From assembly GCA_005884985.1 (NCBI GenBank), contig VAYK01000042.1:1-21359 (forward strand): 21,359 bases of DNA, read 5' to 3'. Position 1 is the stretch's first letter. Each line of letters opens with the position of its first letter. Shown here one piece after another: positions 6,258 through 11,745 of this stretch. The stretch is from Actinomycetota bacterium. GTDB lineage: Bacteria; Actinomycetota; Thermoleophilia; Solirubrobacterales; 70-9. The notes under the pieces were generated by a model that was not told the DNA's origin, did not search any database, and saw only the letters and a program-made list of their open reading frames with translations. Both the position numbers and the translations under genes were made by a program.

Positions 6258-6683
6258 TCACCCGCCCCGGGAGCGCGCGTAGGGCTCGAGGCCCTCGATC
6301 GCGCGCTTGATCGACCAGGCGTGGTTCCAGCGGAACACCGGCCGCAGCACGGGGGTCAGGACGCGGAGCAGCCGGCGGTCGGCGATCACCCGCCAGTCGA
6401 AGTGGATGTGGACTCTGCCGTCCGTGGGGGTGAGCGTCCAGATCCCCTTGCCCGTCAGGTCGCCGACGACGCTGACCTCGAATTCGCGCGGGCGGTCGAG
6501 GCGAACGATCTCCGAGCGCGTCTTCAGGTGGTAGGGGAGGCGGCCCTTGAACTCCTGGCGCGAGACGCAGCCCACCTGCGGCGGGCAGTCTGCCTCGACC
6601 GCGATGTAGACGGGCCGCCACCACTCCGGATAGGAGCGGGCGTCGGCGAGGGGGCCAATGACCTCGTCTCCTCTACGGTCGCC
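6258..6683 (-). pseudogene. SRPBCC-family gene, apparently 5'-truncated
   Basis: SRPBCC-like coding sequence runs from about 6660 to TGA at 6258-6260. It includes 'IGPLADARSYPEWW' (helix-grip entry), 'GRLPYHLKTRSEIVRLDRP', 'FDWRVIADRRLLRVLTPVL' and 'RWNHAWSIKRAIEGLEPYA'. Members bind hydrophobic ligands or act as cyclases. The usual first strand and 'VW' helix are missing: upstream the frame reads only 'GDRRGDEV' before a stop at 6684-6686. No ATG, GTG or TTG precedes the 'YPEWW' motif. The first normal start is GTG 6575, which would drop that motif and give 105 residues. AGGAG sits 8 nt before an ATT at 6659, so a non-standard start is conceivable. The break lies about 65 bp from the tRNA gene. 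Confidence 0.55.
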
Positions 6684-6724
6684 TCACGCGTCCGGATCAG
6701 GCAGTCGCGAGCCTACCGCCAAAG

Positions 6725-6797
6725 CTCCGGGGGGAGGATTCGAACCTCCGTCTCAGGGGCCAAGGCCCTGCGGGATGACCAGCTACCCCACCCCGGA
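6725..6797 (-). tRNA. tRNA-Gln (anticodon TTG), C33 variant
   Basis: The minus strand folds as a 73-nt tRNA. The acceptor TCCGGGG/CCCCGGA is a perfect 7 bp with G73 and no encoded CCA. T8, A14, G15, G18-G19 and A21 are all present. The D stem is GGG/CCC, and the T arm is GGAGG-TTCGAAT-CCTCC. The anticodon stem is CAGGG/CCCTG with loop CCTTGGC. The anticodon read from the fold is TTG (Gln), and G73 suits bacterial tRNA-Gln. Position 33, almost always U, is C here. Shifting the loop to restore U33 (anticodon TGG, Pro) breaks the stem. TAGACT lies 8 nt upstream as a −10 box. Confidence 0.85.
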
Positions 6798-6805
6798 TCA
6801 GAGCC

Positions 6806-6811
6806 AGTCTA
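6806..6811 (-). promoter_or_regulatory. Candidate −10 box (TAGACT) for tRNA-Gln
   Basis: On the minus strand TAGACT is followed by 8 nt and then the first base of the tRNA, so the transcript would start at or next to the mature 5' end. The −35 region is not convincing. Confidence 0.4.
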
Positions 6812-6864
6812 CGACTCGACCCACACGTCGTTTGGACGCGATCCGTCCTGGGATCATGCGAACA

Positions 6865-6870
6865 TACGTT
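6865..6870 (+). promoter_or_regulatory. Candidate −10 box (TACGTT) for the HNH gene
   Basis: TACGTT precedes the HNH ATG 6879 by 8 nt, consistent with a leaderless or very short leader. TTGGAC at 6832-6837 resembles a −35 element, but its 27-bp spacing is too long. Confidence 0.3.
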
Positions 6871-6878
6871 CGTCCATC

Positions 6879-7652
6879 ATGGCGTCCCGAGTTCCTCGGT
6901 TCAACGAGAAGCAGCTTCGCGAGACGGTCGCTGCATCACTGTCGTGGGCGGAGACTCTCAGAAGGCTTGGGTACCGCAGTGCGGGCGGTAACTGGAGAAC
7001 GCTCAAGAAGTACGCCGAGAAGTGGCATATCTCGACAGGTCACTTCGATCCGGACGCCGTGCGGCTCAGAGCATTTCGCACCCCTCCAACCCCGCTCGAA
7101 CAGATACTGGTGGAGGACTCGACATATAGCCGAAACCATCTGAAGGATCGCCTGTATTCGGCTGGTCTCAAGCAGCGGCGGTGCGAGCTCTGTGGTCAAC
7201 GAGAGGTGTGGAGGGGCCGTCGGATGGCCCTGATCCTCGATCACGCCAACGGCGTCCCGAACGACAACCGCATCGAGAACCTGCGCATCCTCTGTCCAAA
7301 CTGCGCCGCCACACTCGAAACGCACTGCGGTCTCAAGAACCGCAAGCAACGAATGCCTCGACAGTGTCTTCGCTGTGGGATCGACTTCGTTCCGAACTAT
7401 CGCCGACAGCGGTACTGCTCACGCGAGTGCGGCTCCCGATGGGACAGGTCGGGGATCCTGCGGGGAGTCCCTCGCATCAAGTCCCGCAGGGTCGAGCGGC
7501 CGCCGTATGAGCAGCTTCTCCGAGAGATCGGCGAGACAGGTTACGCAGCAGTTGGCCGCAAGTACGGTGTCTCGGACAACGCGATCCGGAAGTGGGTGCG
7601 CTTCCACGAGCGCCAGCGCCAGGCGCAGCCTGGCGACCAGAAGGCGCTCTGA
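6879..7652 (+). CDS. HNH endonuclease with zinc fingers and terminal HTH
   Basis: The 257-residue product is an HNH-family nuclease. The N-terminus ('LSWAETLRRLGYRSAGGNWR') is the helical module often found before this HNH type. The HNH core has C102-x2-C105, 'LDHANG' with H122, 'NDNRIENLR' and C139-P-N-C142. A second zinc finger follows with C163, C166, C180 and C184. The end (~205-250), 'YAAVGRKYGVSDNAIRKW', is a helix-turn-helix for DNA binding. Such solitary proteins occur in phages and mobile elements and as homing-type nucleases. No methyltransferase or integrase partner lies nearby. ATG 6879 fits the domain start. G+C is visibly lower than in the neighbours, with more A/T third positions, which suggests transfer. 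The gene diverges from the tRNA gene with 81 bp between them. Confidence 0.85.
   Translation: MASRVPRFNEKQLRETVAASLSWAETLRRLGYRSAGGNWRTLKKYAEKWHISTGHFDPDAVRLRAFRTPPTPLEQILVEDSTYSRNHLKDRLYSAGLKQRRCELCGQREVWRGRRMALILDHANGVPNDNRIENLRILCPNCAATLETHCGLKNRKQRMPRQCLRCGIDFVPNYRRQRYCSRECGSRWDRSGILRGVPRIKSRRVERPPYEQLLREIGETGYAAVGRKYGVSDNAIRKWVRFHERQRQAQPGDQKAL
7617..7635 (+). repeat. Hairpin inside the 3' end of the HNH gene
   Basis: CGCCAGGC (7617-7624), loop GCA and GCCTGGCG (7628-7635) form a perfect 8-bp stem just before the HNH stop. There is no T-run after it, so a terminator role is uncertain. It could attenuate read-through into glmU. Confidence 0.35.
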
Positions 7653-7687
7653 CTCGTTTGGGGCGCTCATCATGGCCTGGACCGCTC

Positions 7688-7693
7688 TACGAT
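7688..7693 (+). promoter_or_regulatory. Candidate −10 box (TACGAT) for leaderless glmU
   Basis: TACGAT is followed by 7 nt and GTG 7701. No Shine–Dalgarno sequence precedes glmU, which fits a leaderless start. No clear −35 match at normal spacing. Confidence 0.45.
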
Positions 7694-7700
7694 TCCGCAG

Positions 7701-9092
7701 GTGAGCGGGCCCACCGTCCTGATCATGGCCGCCGGCGAGGGCACGCGGATGCGCTCGTCGGTGCCGAAGGTCCTGCACCCGATCTGCGGTCGACCGATGA
7801 TCGTCTGGCCGATCCTGTCCGCGCGCGATGCCGGCGCCGGGCGCGTCTGCGTGATCGTCTCGCCCGACCGCGACCTCTCCGGCGCTCTCCCGGAGGGAAC
7901 CGAGACAGTCGTCCAGCCCCAGCCCGACGGAACCGGGGGCGCGGTGCGGGCGGCGCTCAGCGTGGTGCGCGACTCCGACACCGTGGTCGTCAAGAACGCC
8001 GATCACCCGCTGGTCCCCGCCGAGCTGATCACGAACCTTGTCGATTTCCACCGCGATGCCGGCGCTTCAGCCACCGTGGTCACGGTCGACCGGGACCACC
8101 CGGAGTCGCTCGGCCGAGTGGTCCGCGACTCAAGCGGCGAGTTCGAGCGCATCGTCGAGACCAAGCACCCCGGGGACATCCCGCCCGAGGTATTGGCTCT
8201 CCACGAGGTGAACACGAACATGTTCGCGTTCGATGGGGGCGCCCTCGCCGACGGCCTGGGACGGATCACGAACGACAACGCCGCCGGCGAGTACTACATC
8301 GGCGACGTGCTGGGGGCGCTGCGTGAGCAGGGCCGGGCCGTTCTCGTTCACAAGGTGGACGACGTGAGCGTCAACATCGGCATCAACACCCGCGTCGAGC
8401 TTGCCATGGTCAGCGCGGAGGCCCGCAGACGAATCCTCGAGCGCCACATGCTCGCCGGCGTCACCATCGCCGCCCCGGAGGCGACCTGGATCGATGCCGA
8501 CGTCGAGATCGAGGCCGACGCCGTGATCGAACCGGGTACCACGCTGCGAGGGCGCACCCGCGTCGGCCCCCGCGCCGTGGTCGGGCCGCACACGACCCTG
8601 ATCGACTCGATTCTCGGCGCCGAGGTGACGGTGCCGCACTCCTACCTCGTTCAGTGCGAGGTGGCCGACGGCAGCCAGGTGGGGCCGTTCGCCCACCTGC
8701 GCCCGGGCGCGACACTGCGCAAGGGGGCCAAGGCGGGCGCCTTCGTCGAGATCAAGGGCTCGGAGATCGGGCAAGGGGCCAAGGTCCCGCACCTGTCGTA
8801 CGTCGGTGACGCCGAGATCGGGGCCGACTCCAACATCGGAGCCGGAACGATCACCGTCAACTACGACGGCTTCCGCAAGCACCGGACGAAGATCGGGGAA
8901 CGTGCGCGAATCGGATCGGACACAATGCTCGTCGCTCCCGTGAACGTCGGCGATGATGCCTACACTGGGGCCGGCTCGGTGATCACCAAGGATGTCCCAC
9001 CCGGGGCGCTGGGGGTCGAACGGGCCGAGCAGCGAATCGTCGAGGGCTACGCCGAGAAGAGGGCCAAGGAAGCGGACGCAGAGGAATCATGA
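7701..9092 (+). CDS. glmU: Bifunctional UDP-N-acetylglucosamine pyrophosphorylase / glucosamine-1-phosphate acetyltransferase
   Basis: The 463-residue product has both GlmU domains. GlmU makes UDP-GlcNAc from GlcN-1-P, acetyl-CoA and UTP for peptidoglycan and other glycans. The N-terminal uridylyltransferase carries 'AAGEGTRMRSSVPKVLHP' near residues 10-27. The C-terminal left-handed β-helix acetyltransferase (from ~residue 255) has hexapeptide repeats, 'HLRPGATLRKGAKAGAFVEI', 'GAGTITVNYDG' and the following 'KHRTKIG'. Length is normal. GTG 7701 begins just before the conserved 'TVLIMAAGEGTRM', and a −10 box lies 7 nt upstream. The stop overlaps the ATG of prs by 4 bp, so glmU–prs is an operon, as in many bacteria. 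Confidence 0.96.
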   Translation: MSGPTVLIMAAGEGTRMRSSVPKVLHPICGRPMIVWPILSARDAGAGRVCVIVSPDRDLSGALPEGTETVVQPQPDGTGGAVRAALSVVRDSDTVVVKNADHPLVPAELITNLVDFHRDAGASATVVTVDRDHPESLGRVVRDSSGEFERIVETKHPGDIPPEVLALHEVNTNMFAFDGGALADGLGRITNDNAAGEYYIGDVLGALREQGRAVLVHKVDDVSVNIGINTRVELAMVSAEARRRILERHMLAGVTIAAPEATWIDADVEIEADAVIEPGTTLRGRTRVGPRAVVGPHTTLIDSILGAEVTVPHSYLVQCEVADGSQVGPFAHLRPGATLRKGAKAGAFVEIKGSEIGQGAKVPHLSYVGDAEIGADSNIGAGTITVNYDGFRKHRTKIGERARIGSDTMLVAPVNVGDDAYTGAGSVITKDVPPGALGVERAEQRIVEGYAEKRAKEADAEES

Positions 9093-10120
9093 GCACGCTC
9101 GAGGAGCGCCCCATGGTCGTCAGCTCGATCCCGCAGGACTACACCAAGCGCCTGATGGTGTTCGGCGGGCGCGCTTCAATGGAGCTGGCGGCCAAGATCG
9201 CCAACCAGCTCGACCTCGACCTCGGCCACGTCAAGCTTGAGACGTTCTCCGACGGCGAGGTCTACTGCCGCTATGAGGAGTCGATCCGCGGCGCCGACGT
9301 GTTCCTCGTCCAGTCGACGGCTGCCAACGCGGCGCAGGGGATGACGCCGAACGACGCCCTGATGGAGCTTTTGGTGATGATCGACGCTGCGCAAGGTGCC
9401 TCGGCGCACCGCATCATCGCCGTGATGCCCTGGTTCGGCTACGCGCGCCAGGACAAGAAGTCGCGGCCGCGCGAGCCGATCTCGGCCCGCGTCGTCGCCA
9501 AGTCGCTGGAGGCGGTTGGCGTAGATCGGGTGCTGGCGATGGACCTCCACTCGGGCCAGGTCCAGGGGTTCTTCGAGGTTCCCGTCGACCATATGACCGC
9601 GATGCCGATGCTCACCCAGTACTTCCTCGACCAGGCGTTCACCGAGGAGCTCGTGATCGTCTCTCCCGACGCCGGGCGGGTGAAGGTGGCGCGTAACTTC
9701 GCCCGCAAGGTCGGTTGCCACTGGGCGGTGATGGAAAAGGAACGCCCTGCCCAGCAGGTGGCCGAGATCGGCTACGTGGTCGGCGACGTGCAAGGCAAGA
9801 CCGCGGTGCTGGTCGACGACATGATCGACACCGCCGGCACCCTGTGCGCTGCGGCCCGTACCGTCCTCGACGAGGGCGCCGCCCGGGTGATCGCCTGCGC
9901 CACCCACGGCGTCTTCTCCGGCGCTGCCTACGAGCGGCTGCGTTACGAGAACTCCGGAATCGAGCGGATCGTGGTCACCGACACGATCCCGACGCCTCCC
10001 GGGGAGCCCGACAACATCACCGTGCTCTCCACGGCCCAGACGCTCGCCGACTCGATCCGGCGGATCTTCGCCGACGACTCGGTCAGCGAGATCTTCGCCG
10101 GCGAAAATCAGCTGTTCTAG
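9089..10120 (+). CDS. prs: Ribose-phosphate pyrophosphokinase (PRPP synthetase)
   Basis: The 343-residue enzyme makes PRPP from ribose-5-phosphate and ATP, feeding nucleotide, histidine, tryptophan and NAD synthesis. Class I features are visible: 'FSDGEVYCRYEESIRG' near residue 53, 'PWFGYARQDKKSRPREPISA' near 113-132, 'DLHSGQVQGFF' near 152-162, the PRPP-binding loop 'VLVDDMIDTAGT' near 241-252, and 'CATHGVFS' near 270. It is slightly longer than the usual ~315-325 residues because of an N-terminal extension of about 20 residues ('MSTLEERPMVVSSIPQDYTK'). ATG 9089 overlaps the glmU stop, and a GAGGA sequence lies just upstream. A minus-strand SnoaL remnant abuts its 3' end. In many actinobacteria rplY follows prs directly; here about 5.5 kb intervenes. 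Confidence 0.96.
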   Translation: MSTLEERPMVVSSIPQDYTKRLMVFGGRASMELAAKIANQLDLDLGHVKLETFSDGEVYCRYEESIRGADVFLVQSTAANAAQGMTPNDALMELLVMIDAAQGASAHRIIAVMPWFGYARQDKKSRPREPISARVVAKSLEAVGVDRVLAMDLHSGQVQGFFEVPVDHMTAMPMLTQYFLDQAFTEELVIVSPDAGRVKVARNFARKVGCHWAVMEKERPAQQVAEIGYVVGDVQGKTAVLVDDMIDTAGTLCAAARTVLDEGAARVIACATHGVFSGAAYERLRYENSGIERIVVTDTIPTPPGEPDNITVLSTAQTLADSIRRIFADDSVSEIFAGENQLF

Positions 10121-10216
10121 CTCGATCTCCGGCGCCAGAAACTCCAAGCCGGCATCAAGGTGGCCCCCAGCCGTTCTCGGCCAACTGGCACGATCTCGAC
10201 GTTCTCCTGCGACATC
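10120..10216 (-). pseudogene. N-terminal remnant of a SnoaL-like gene
   Basis: The minus strand begins with ATG at 10215, 'MSQENVEIV', the hallmark start of many Thermoleophilia SnoaL-like proteins. The frame then diverges and stops after 32 codons. One frame over, the same DNA reads 'GGHLDAGLEFLAPEIELEQ', the expected next part of a SnoaL protein ('GDLDAALEFL.PEIEL'). The two halves would join after a one-base change in the run of five G (plus-strand C, 10164-10168). Homology ends where prs ends. It is a frameshifted and truncated remnant. Its start lies in the 26-bp direct repeat shared with the next SRPBCC gene. Confidence 0.6.
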
Positions 10217-10226
10217 GCCTACTCCG
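10201..10226 (-). repeat. 26-bp direct repeat, copy A
   Basis: This segment matches 10657-10682 at 25 of 26 positions in the same orientation. On the minus strand it holds GGAG, a TAG stop, GCG, an ATG start and the codons for 'MSQEN'. It joins the end of the SRPBCC gene to the start of the SnoaL remnant. Confidence 0.85.
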
Positions 10227-10671
10227 GGCCCTCCAGCAGGCGCTTGAGCGCCGAAAACTGATTCTCGATATCGCGACTCACCATCCGGCGGGCGATCGGA
10301 AGCTGGAACCTGGGAATCCTCCACTCGATCTGATCGCGCTGGGTCAGCCGAGTTCCCTCGGCAGCGGGCTCAAGCTCATAGGTGACCTTAAAGACGCCGT
10401 CATCGTCCTCCTCGCGCACCCGCATCCGGCGCGGTGGGTCGAACTCCTCAACCGTGACCGCCAGCTCCTTGGCCTTCTTCAGCCGGACCGGGCGGTGAAC
10501 CACGTGGTAGCTGGCATCCGGTCCCGGATCAGCTCCGATCACCTGCTGGACCGAGATGACCTTGTCGCACCACTGCGGATCGTTTCGCCCGTCAGCGATG
10601 TACTCCCACACTTTTTCGACAGGCCGTTCGATCACGATCGTCTTCTCGATCCTCATGTTCTCCCGCGACAT
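10219..10671 (-). CDS. SRPBCC-family protein (polyketide cyclase/dehydrase-like)
   Basis: The 150-residue protein is a complete SRPBCC/START-like helix-grip fold. 'KTIVIERPVEKVWEYIAD' (residues ~10-27) is the typical first strand and 'VW' helix. 'RMRVREEDDDGVFKVTYELE' and 'GTRLTQRDQIEW' are the central strands, and the C-terminal helix ends in 'NQFSALKRLLEG'. Members bind lipids, aromatic polyketides or other hydrophobic ligands; the ligand cannot be predicted here. The first residues 'MSREN' look borrowed from a SnoaL-type start, and a second ATG at residue 6 ('MRIEK') would be a more family-like start. GGAG lies 6 nt before the first ATG. The gene is bracketed by the 26-bp direct repeat and follows the SnoaL-like gene by 3 nt, so the two are probably cotranscribed. 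Confidence 0.82.
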   Translation of the reverse strand: MSRENMRIEKTIVIERPVEKVWEYIADGRNDPQWCDKVISVQQVIGADPGPDASYHVVHRPVRLKKAKELAVTVEEFDPPRRMRVREEDDDGVFKVTYELEPAAEGTRLTQRDQIEWRIPRFQLPIARRMVSRDIENQFSALKRLLEGPE

Positions 10672-10682
10672 CGCCTACTCCG
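10657..10682 (-). repeat. 26-bp direct repeat, copy B
   Basis: This copy differs from 10201-10226 at one position. On the minus strand it carries the end of the SnoaL-like gene (GAG TAG) and the start of the SRPBCC gene ('MSREN'). Each copy is a stop-to-start junction, GGAGTAGGCGATG. Confidence 0.85.
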
Positions 10683-11010
10683 TGAGCCCCGCGGCTTCGA
10701 GGGCCTGGTCGCGATCCGTGAAGACCTGCATCCGGCTGACCCGCCCATCGGGTGCGAAGTGGGCGAGCCAGGCTACTTCTTGGTCGAGCGTCACTCCGCT
10801 GCCACGCCCCTTGAGGTGGACGTTGCCGAACGCCAGCACGGCGTCTGCGACGGGGCGAAGGTCGTCCACCGTGTACTCCCAGATCTCGAACTGCTCGGTG
10901 ACGTCTCGCAGCCACTGGCGAGCGTCGTCGTAGCCGCGATAGGGCCTGCCGCGCAGGCTGGTGAGCGGCGAGACGAACTCGATCTGCGGCGCGACCAGGT
11001 CGGTCGGCAC
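10675..11010 (-). CDS. SnoaL-like protein, short at the N-terminus
   Basis: The 111-residue product matches the SnoaL/NTF2-like fold from its second element onward: 'PQIEFVSPLTSLRGRPYRGY', 'VTEQFEIWEYTVDDL' and 'FTDRDQALEAAGL' at the end. The family covers polyketide cyclases, isomerases and many uncharacterised ligand-binding proteins. The usual first helix ('MSQENVEIVRRAY...') is absent. The frame upstream is open to a stop at 11077-11079 without another ATG/GTG/TTG. GTG 11010 is the only normal start, and GATACT lies 4 nt before it, as a −10 box might. Either a shortened functional protein or a truncated gene is possible. The missing N-terminal part resembles the remnant at 10120-10216 on the other side of the SRPBCC gene. 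Confidence 0.6.
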   Translation of the reverse strand: MPTDLVAPQIEFVSPLTSLRGRPYRGYDDARQWLRDVTEQFEIWEYTVDDLRPVADAVLAFGNVHLKGRGSGVTLDQEVAWLAHFAPDGRVSRMQVFTDRDQALEAAGLTE

Positions 11011-11014
11011 GCGA

Positions 11015-11020
11015 AGTATC
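11015..11020 (-). promoter_or_regulatory. Candidate −10 box (GATACT) for the SnoaL-like gene
   Basis: GATACT on the minus strand sits 4 nt before GTG 11010. The spacing is slightly short but close to the leaderless arrangement seen elsewhere in the window. It supports the GTG as a real start only weakly. Confidence 0.25.
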
Positions 11021-11133
11021 TCGCCCGGGCAACCCGAGCGCGCGGACTGCCGGGCCCGGAGCCTAGTGGCGGAGTCTCACGGATTGACGATCGGACCAGC
11101 AGGTGTATGGGCGTCGTGCCTGTCCCCCTGTGC

Positions 11134-11162
11134 TGGACGTGGTCGACCAAACGGGTTACAGT
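11134..11162 (+). promoter_or_regulatory. Candidate promoter of the secreted-protein gene
   Basis: TGGACG (11134-11139) and TACAGT (11157-11162) are separated by 17 bp, the best −35/−10 pair I see in the window. It would give a leader of about 55 nt ending in the Shine–Dalgarno AAGGGAG before ATG 11225. Confidence 0.5.
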
Positions 11163-11224
11163 CGTCGCGGGCGGACTCAAAGCCGCGGCGAGCAAGGGGG
11201 GCGCCGCGAACCAAGGGAGCCAAC

Positions 11225-11614
11225 ATGAAGCTCAGGTATCTGGCGGTGCTCGCCGCGACCGGCGCCGTCCTGCTGTGCGCTAGCAGCGCGATAGCGCGAT
11301 CCTTCCCGACCGCGATCACGCACGACGGCTCCGTGGCGCTGGGTGCTACGGGTACCTTCGTCGACAGCTGCCGCGTGAAGTCGCGCAAGGGCCGCTGTCG
11401 AATCCTGCGCCTCGTGAAGCTGGTAGGCCACTACCCGAATGGCACGACGCAGCTGCTCGACATCGATTTCACGAGCCTAGAGGGGGCTTGGGGGACGAAG
11501 GCGAACCTCACGGGGGTCGACCGCGCGAAGGCCGTGGCCACCAGGTTCGCGTTCGGTCGGCATGGTCACCGCAAGGTCTGCCGGCCGGCCTCCGTCGTCT
11601 TCTCGGTTCCGTGA
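11225..11614 (+). CDS. Small secreted protein, unknown function
   Basis: The 129-residue product begins with a clear Sec signal peptide: 'MKLR', a hydrophobic core 'YLAVLAATGAVLLCASS', and a likely cleavage after 'AIA' near residue 25. The mature part is about 104 residues, basic, with cysteines in 'DSCRVKSRKGRCRIL' and 'RKVCRP' that could form disulfides. It looks β-rich ('ALGATGTFVDSC', 'TTQLLDIDFTSLEG'). I recognise no family. The LLC segment is not a proper lipobox. AAGGGAG lies 5 nt before the ATG, unlike the leaderless genes nearby, and a good promoter lies upstream. A stem-loop follows the stop, so it is probably monocistronic. Confidence 0.7.
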   Translation: MKLRYLAVLAATGAVLLCASSAIARSFPTAITHDGSVALGATGTFVDSCRVKSRKGRCRILRLVKLVGHYPNGTTQLLDIDFTSLEGAWGTKANLTGVDRAKAVATRFAFGRHGHRKVCRPASVVFSVP

Positions 11615-11615
11615 T

Positions 11616-11636
11616 GACCCCAAGGGGGTAGGGGTC
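11616..11636 (+). terminator. Weak stem-loop after the secreted-protein gene
   Basis: GACCCC (11616-11621) pairs with GGGGTC (11631-11636) around a 9-nt loop, immediately after the stop codon. No T-run follows, so it is at best a weak or factor-dependent terminator. Confidence 0.3.
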
Positions 11637-11732
11637 GGTCAGACCCTTGAACAGCGACGCTACCCACGCTCCATGGTGAACGTCACGGGCCACAACCCCA
11701 TGCCTGCTTCCAGGAGCTGTTCCAGGCGCGAC

Positions 11733-11738
11733 TACAGT
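11733..11738 (+). promoter_or_regulatory. Candidate −10 box (TACAGT) for the leaderless GDPD gene
   Basis: TACAGT is followed by 7 nt and the TTG start at 11746. The same hexamer occurs before the secreted-protein gene and the MFS gene. The −35 region is weak. Confidence 0.45.
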
Positions 11739-11745
11739 TGGGCGC

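Noticed and set aside
5900..6683. Rieske + SRPBCC as a ring-hydroxylating oxygenase
   Set aside because: The two are separate small proteins. The catalytic mononuclear-iron domain of oxygenase alpha subunits is not present, and the SRPBCC frame looks truncated.
6725..6797. Reading the tRNA as tRNA-Pro (TGG) to restore U33
   Set aside because: Shifting the loop breaks the anticodon stem (A-A and G-G oppositions). The Gln reading gives a perfect 5-bp stem and a 7-nt loop.
6829..7666. Possible short direct repeats flanking the HNH gene (CGTTTGG at 6829 and 7655)
   Set aside because: Only about 7 bp are identical, and the two sites lie at unequal distances from the gene ends. Chance is the simpler explanation.
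11258..11281. Lipoprotein signal in the secreted protein ('VLLCASS')
   Set aside because: The residue before Cys is Leu, not Gly/Ala/Ser as in a lipobox. A normal 'AIA' cleavage site follows.
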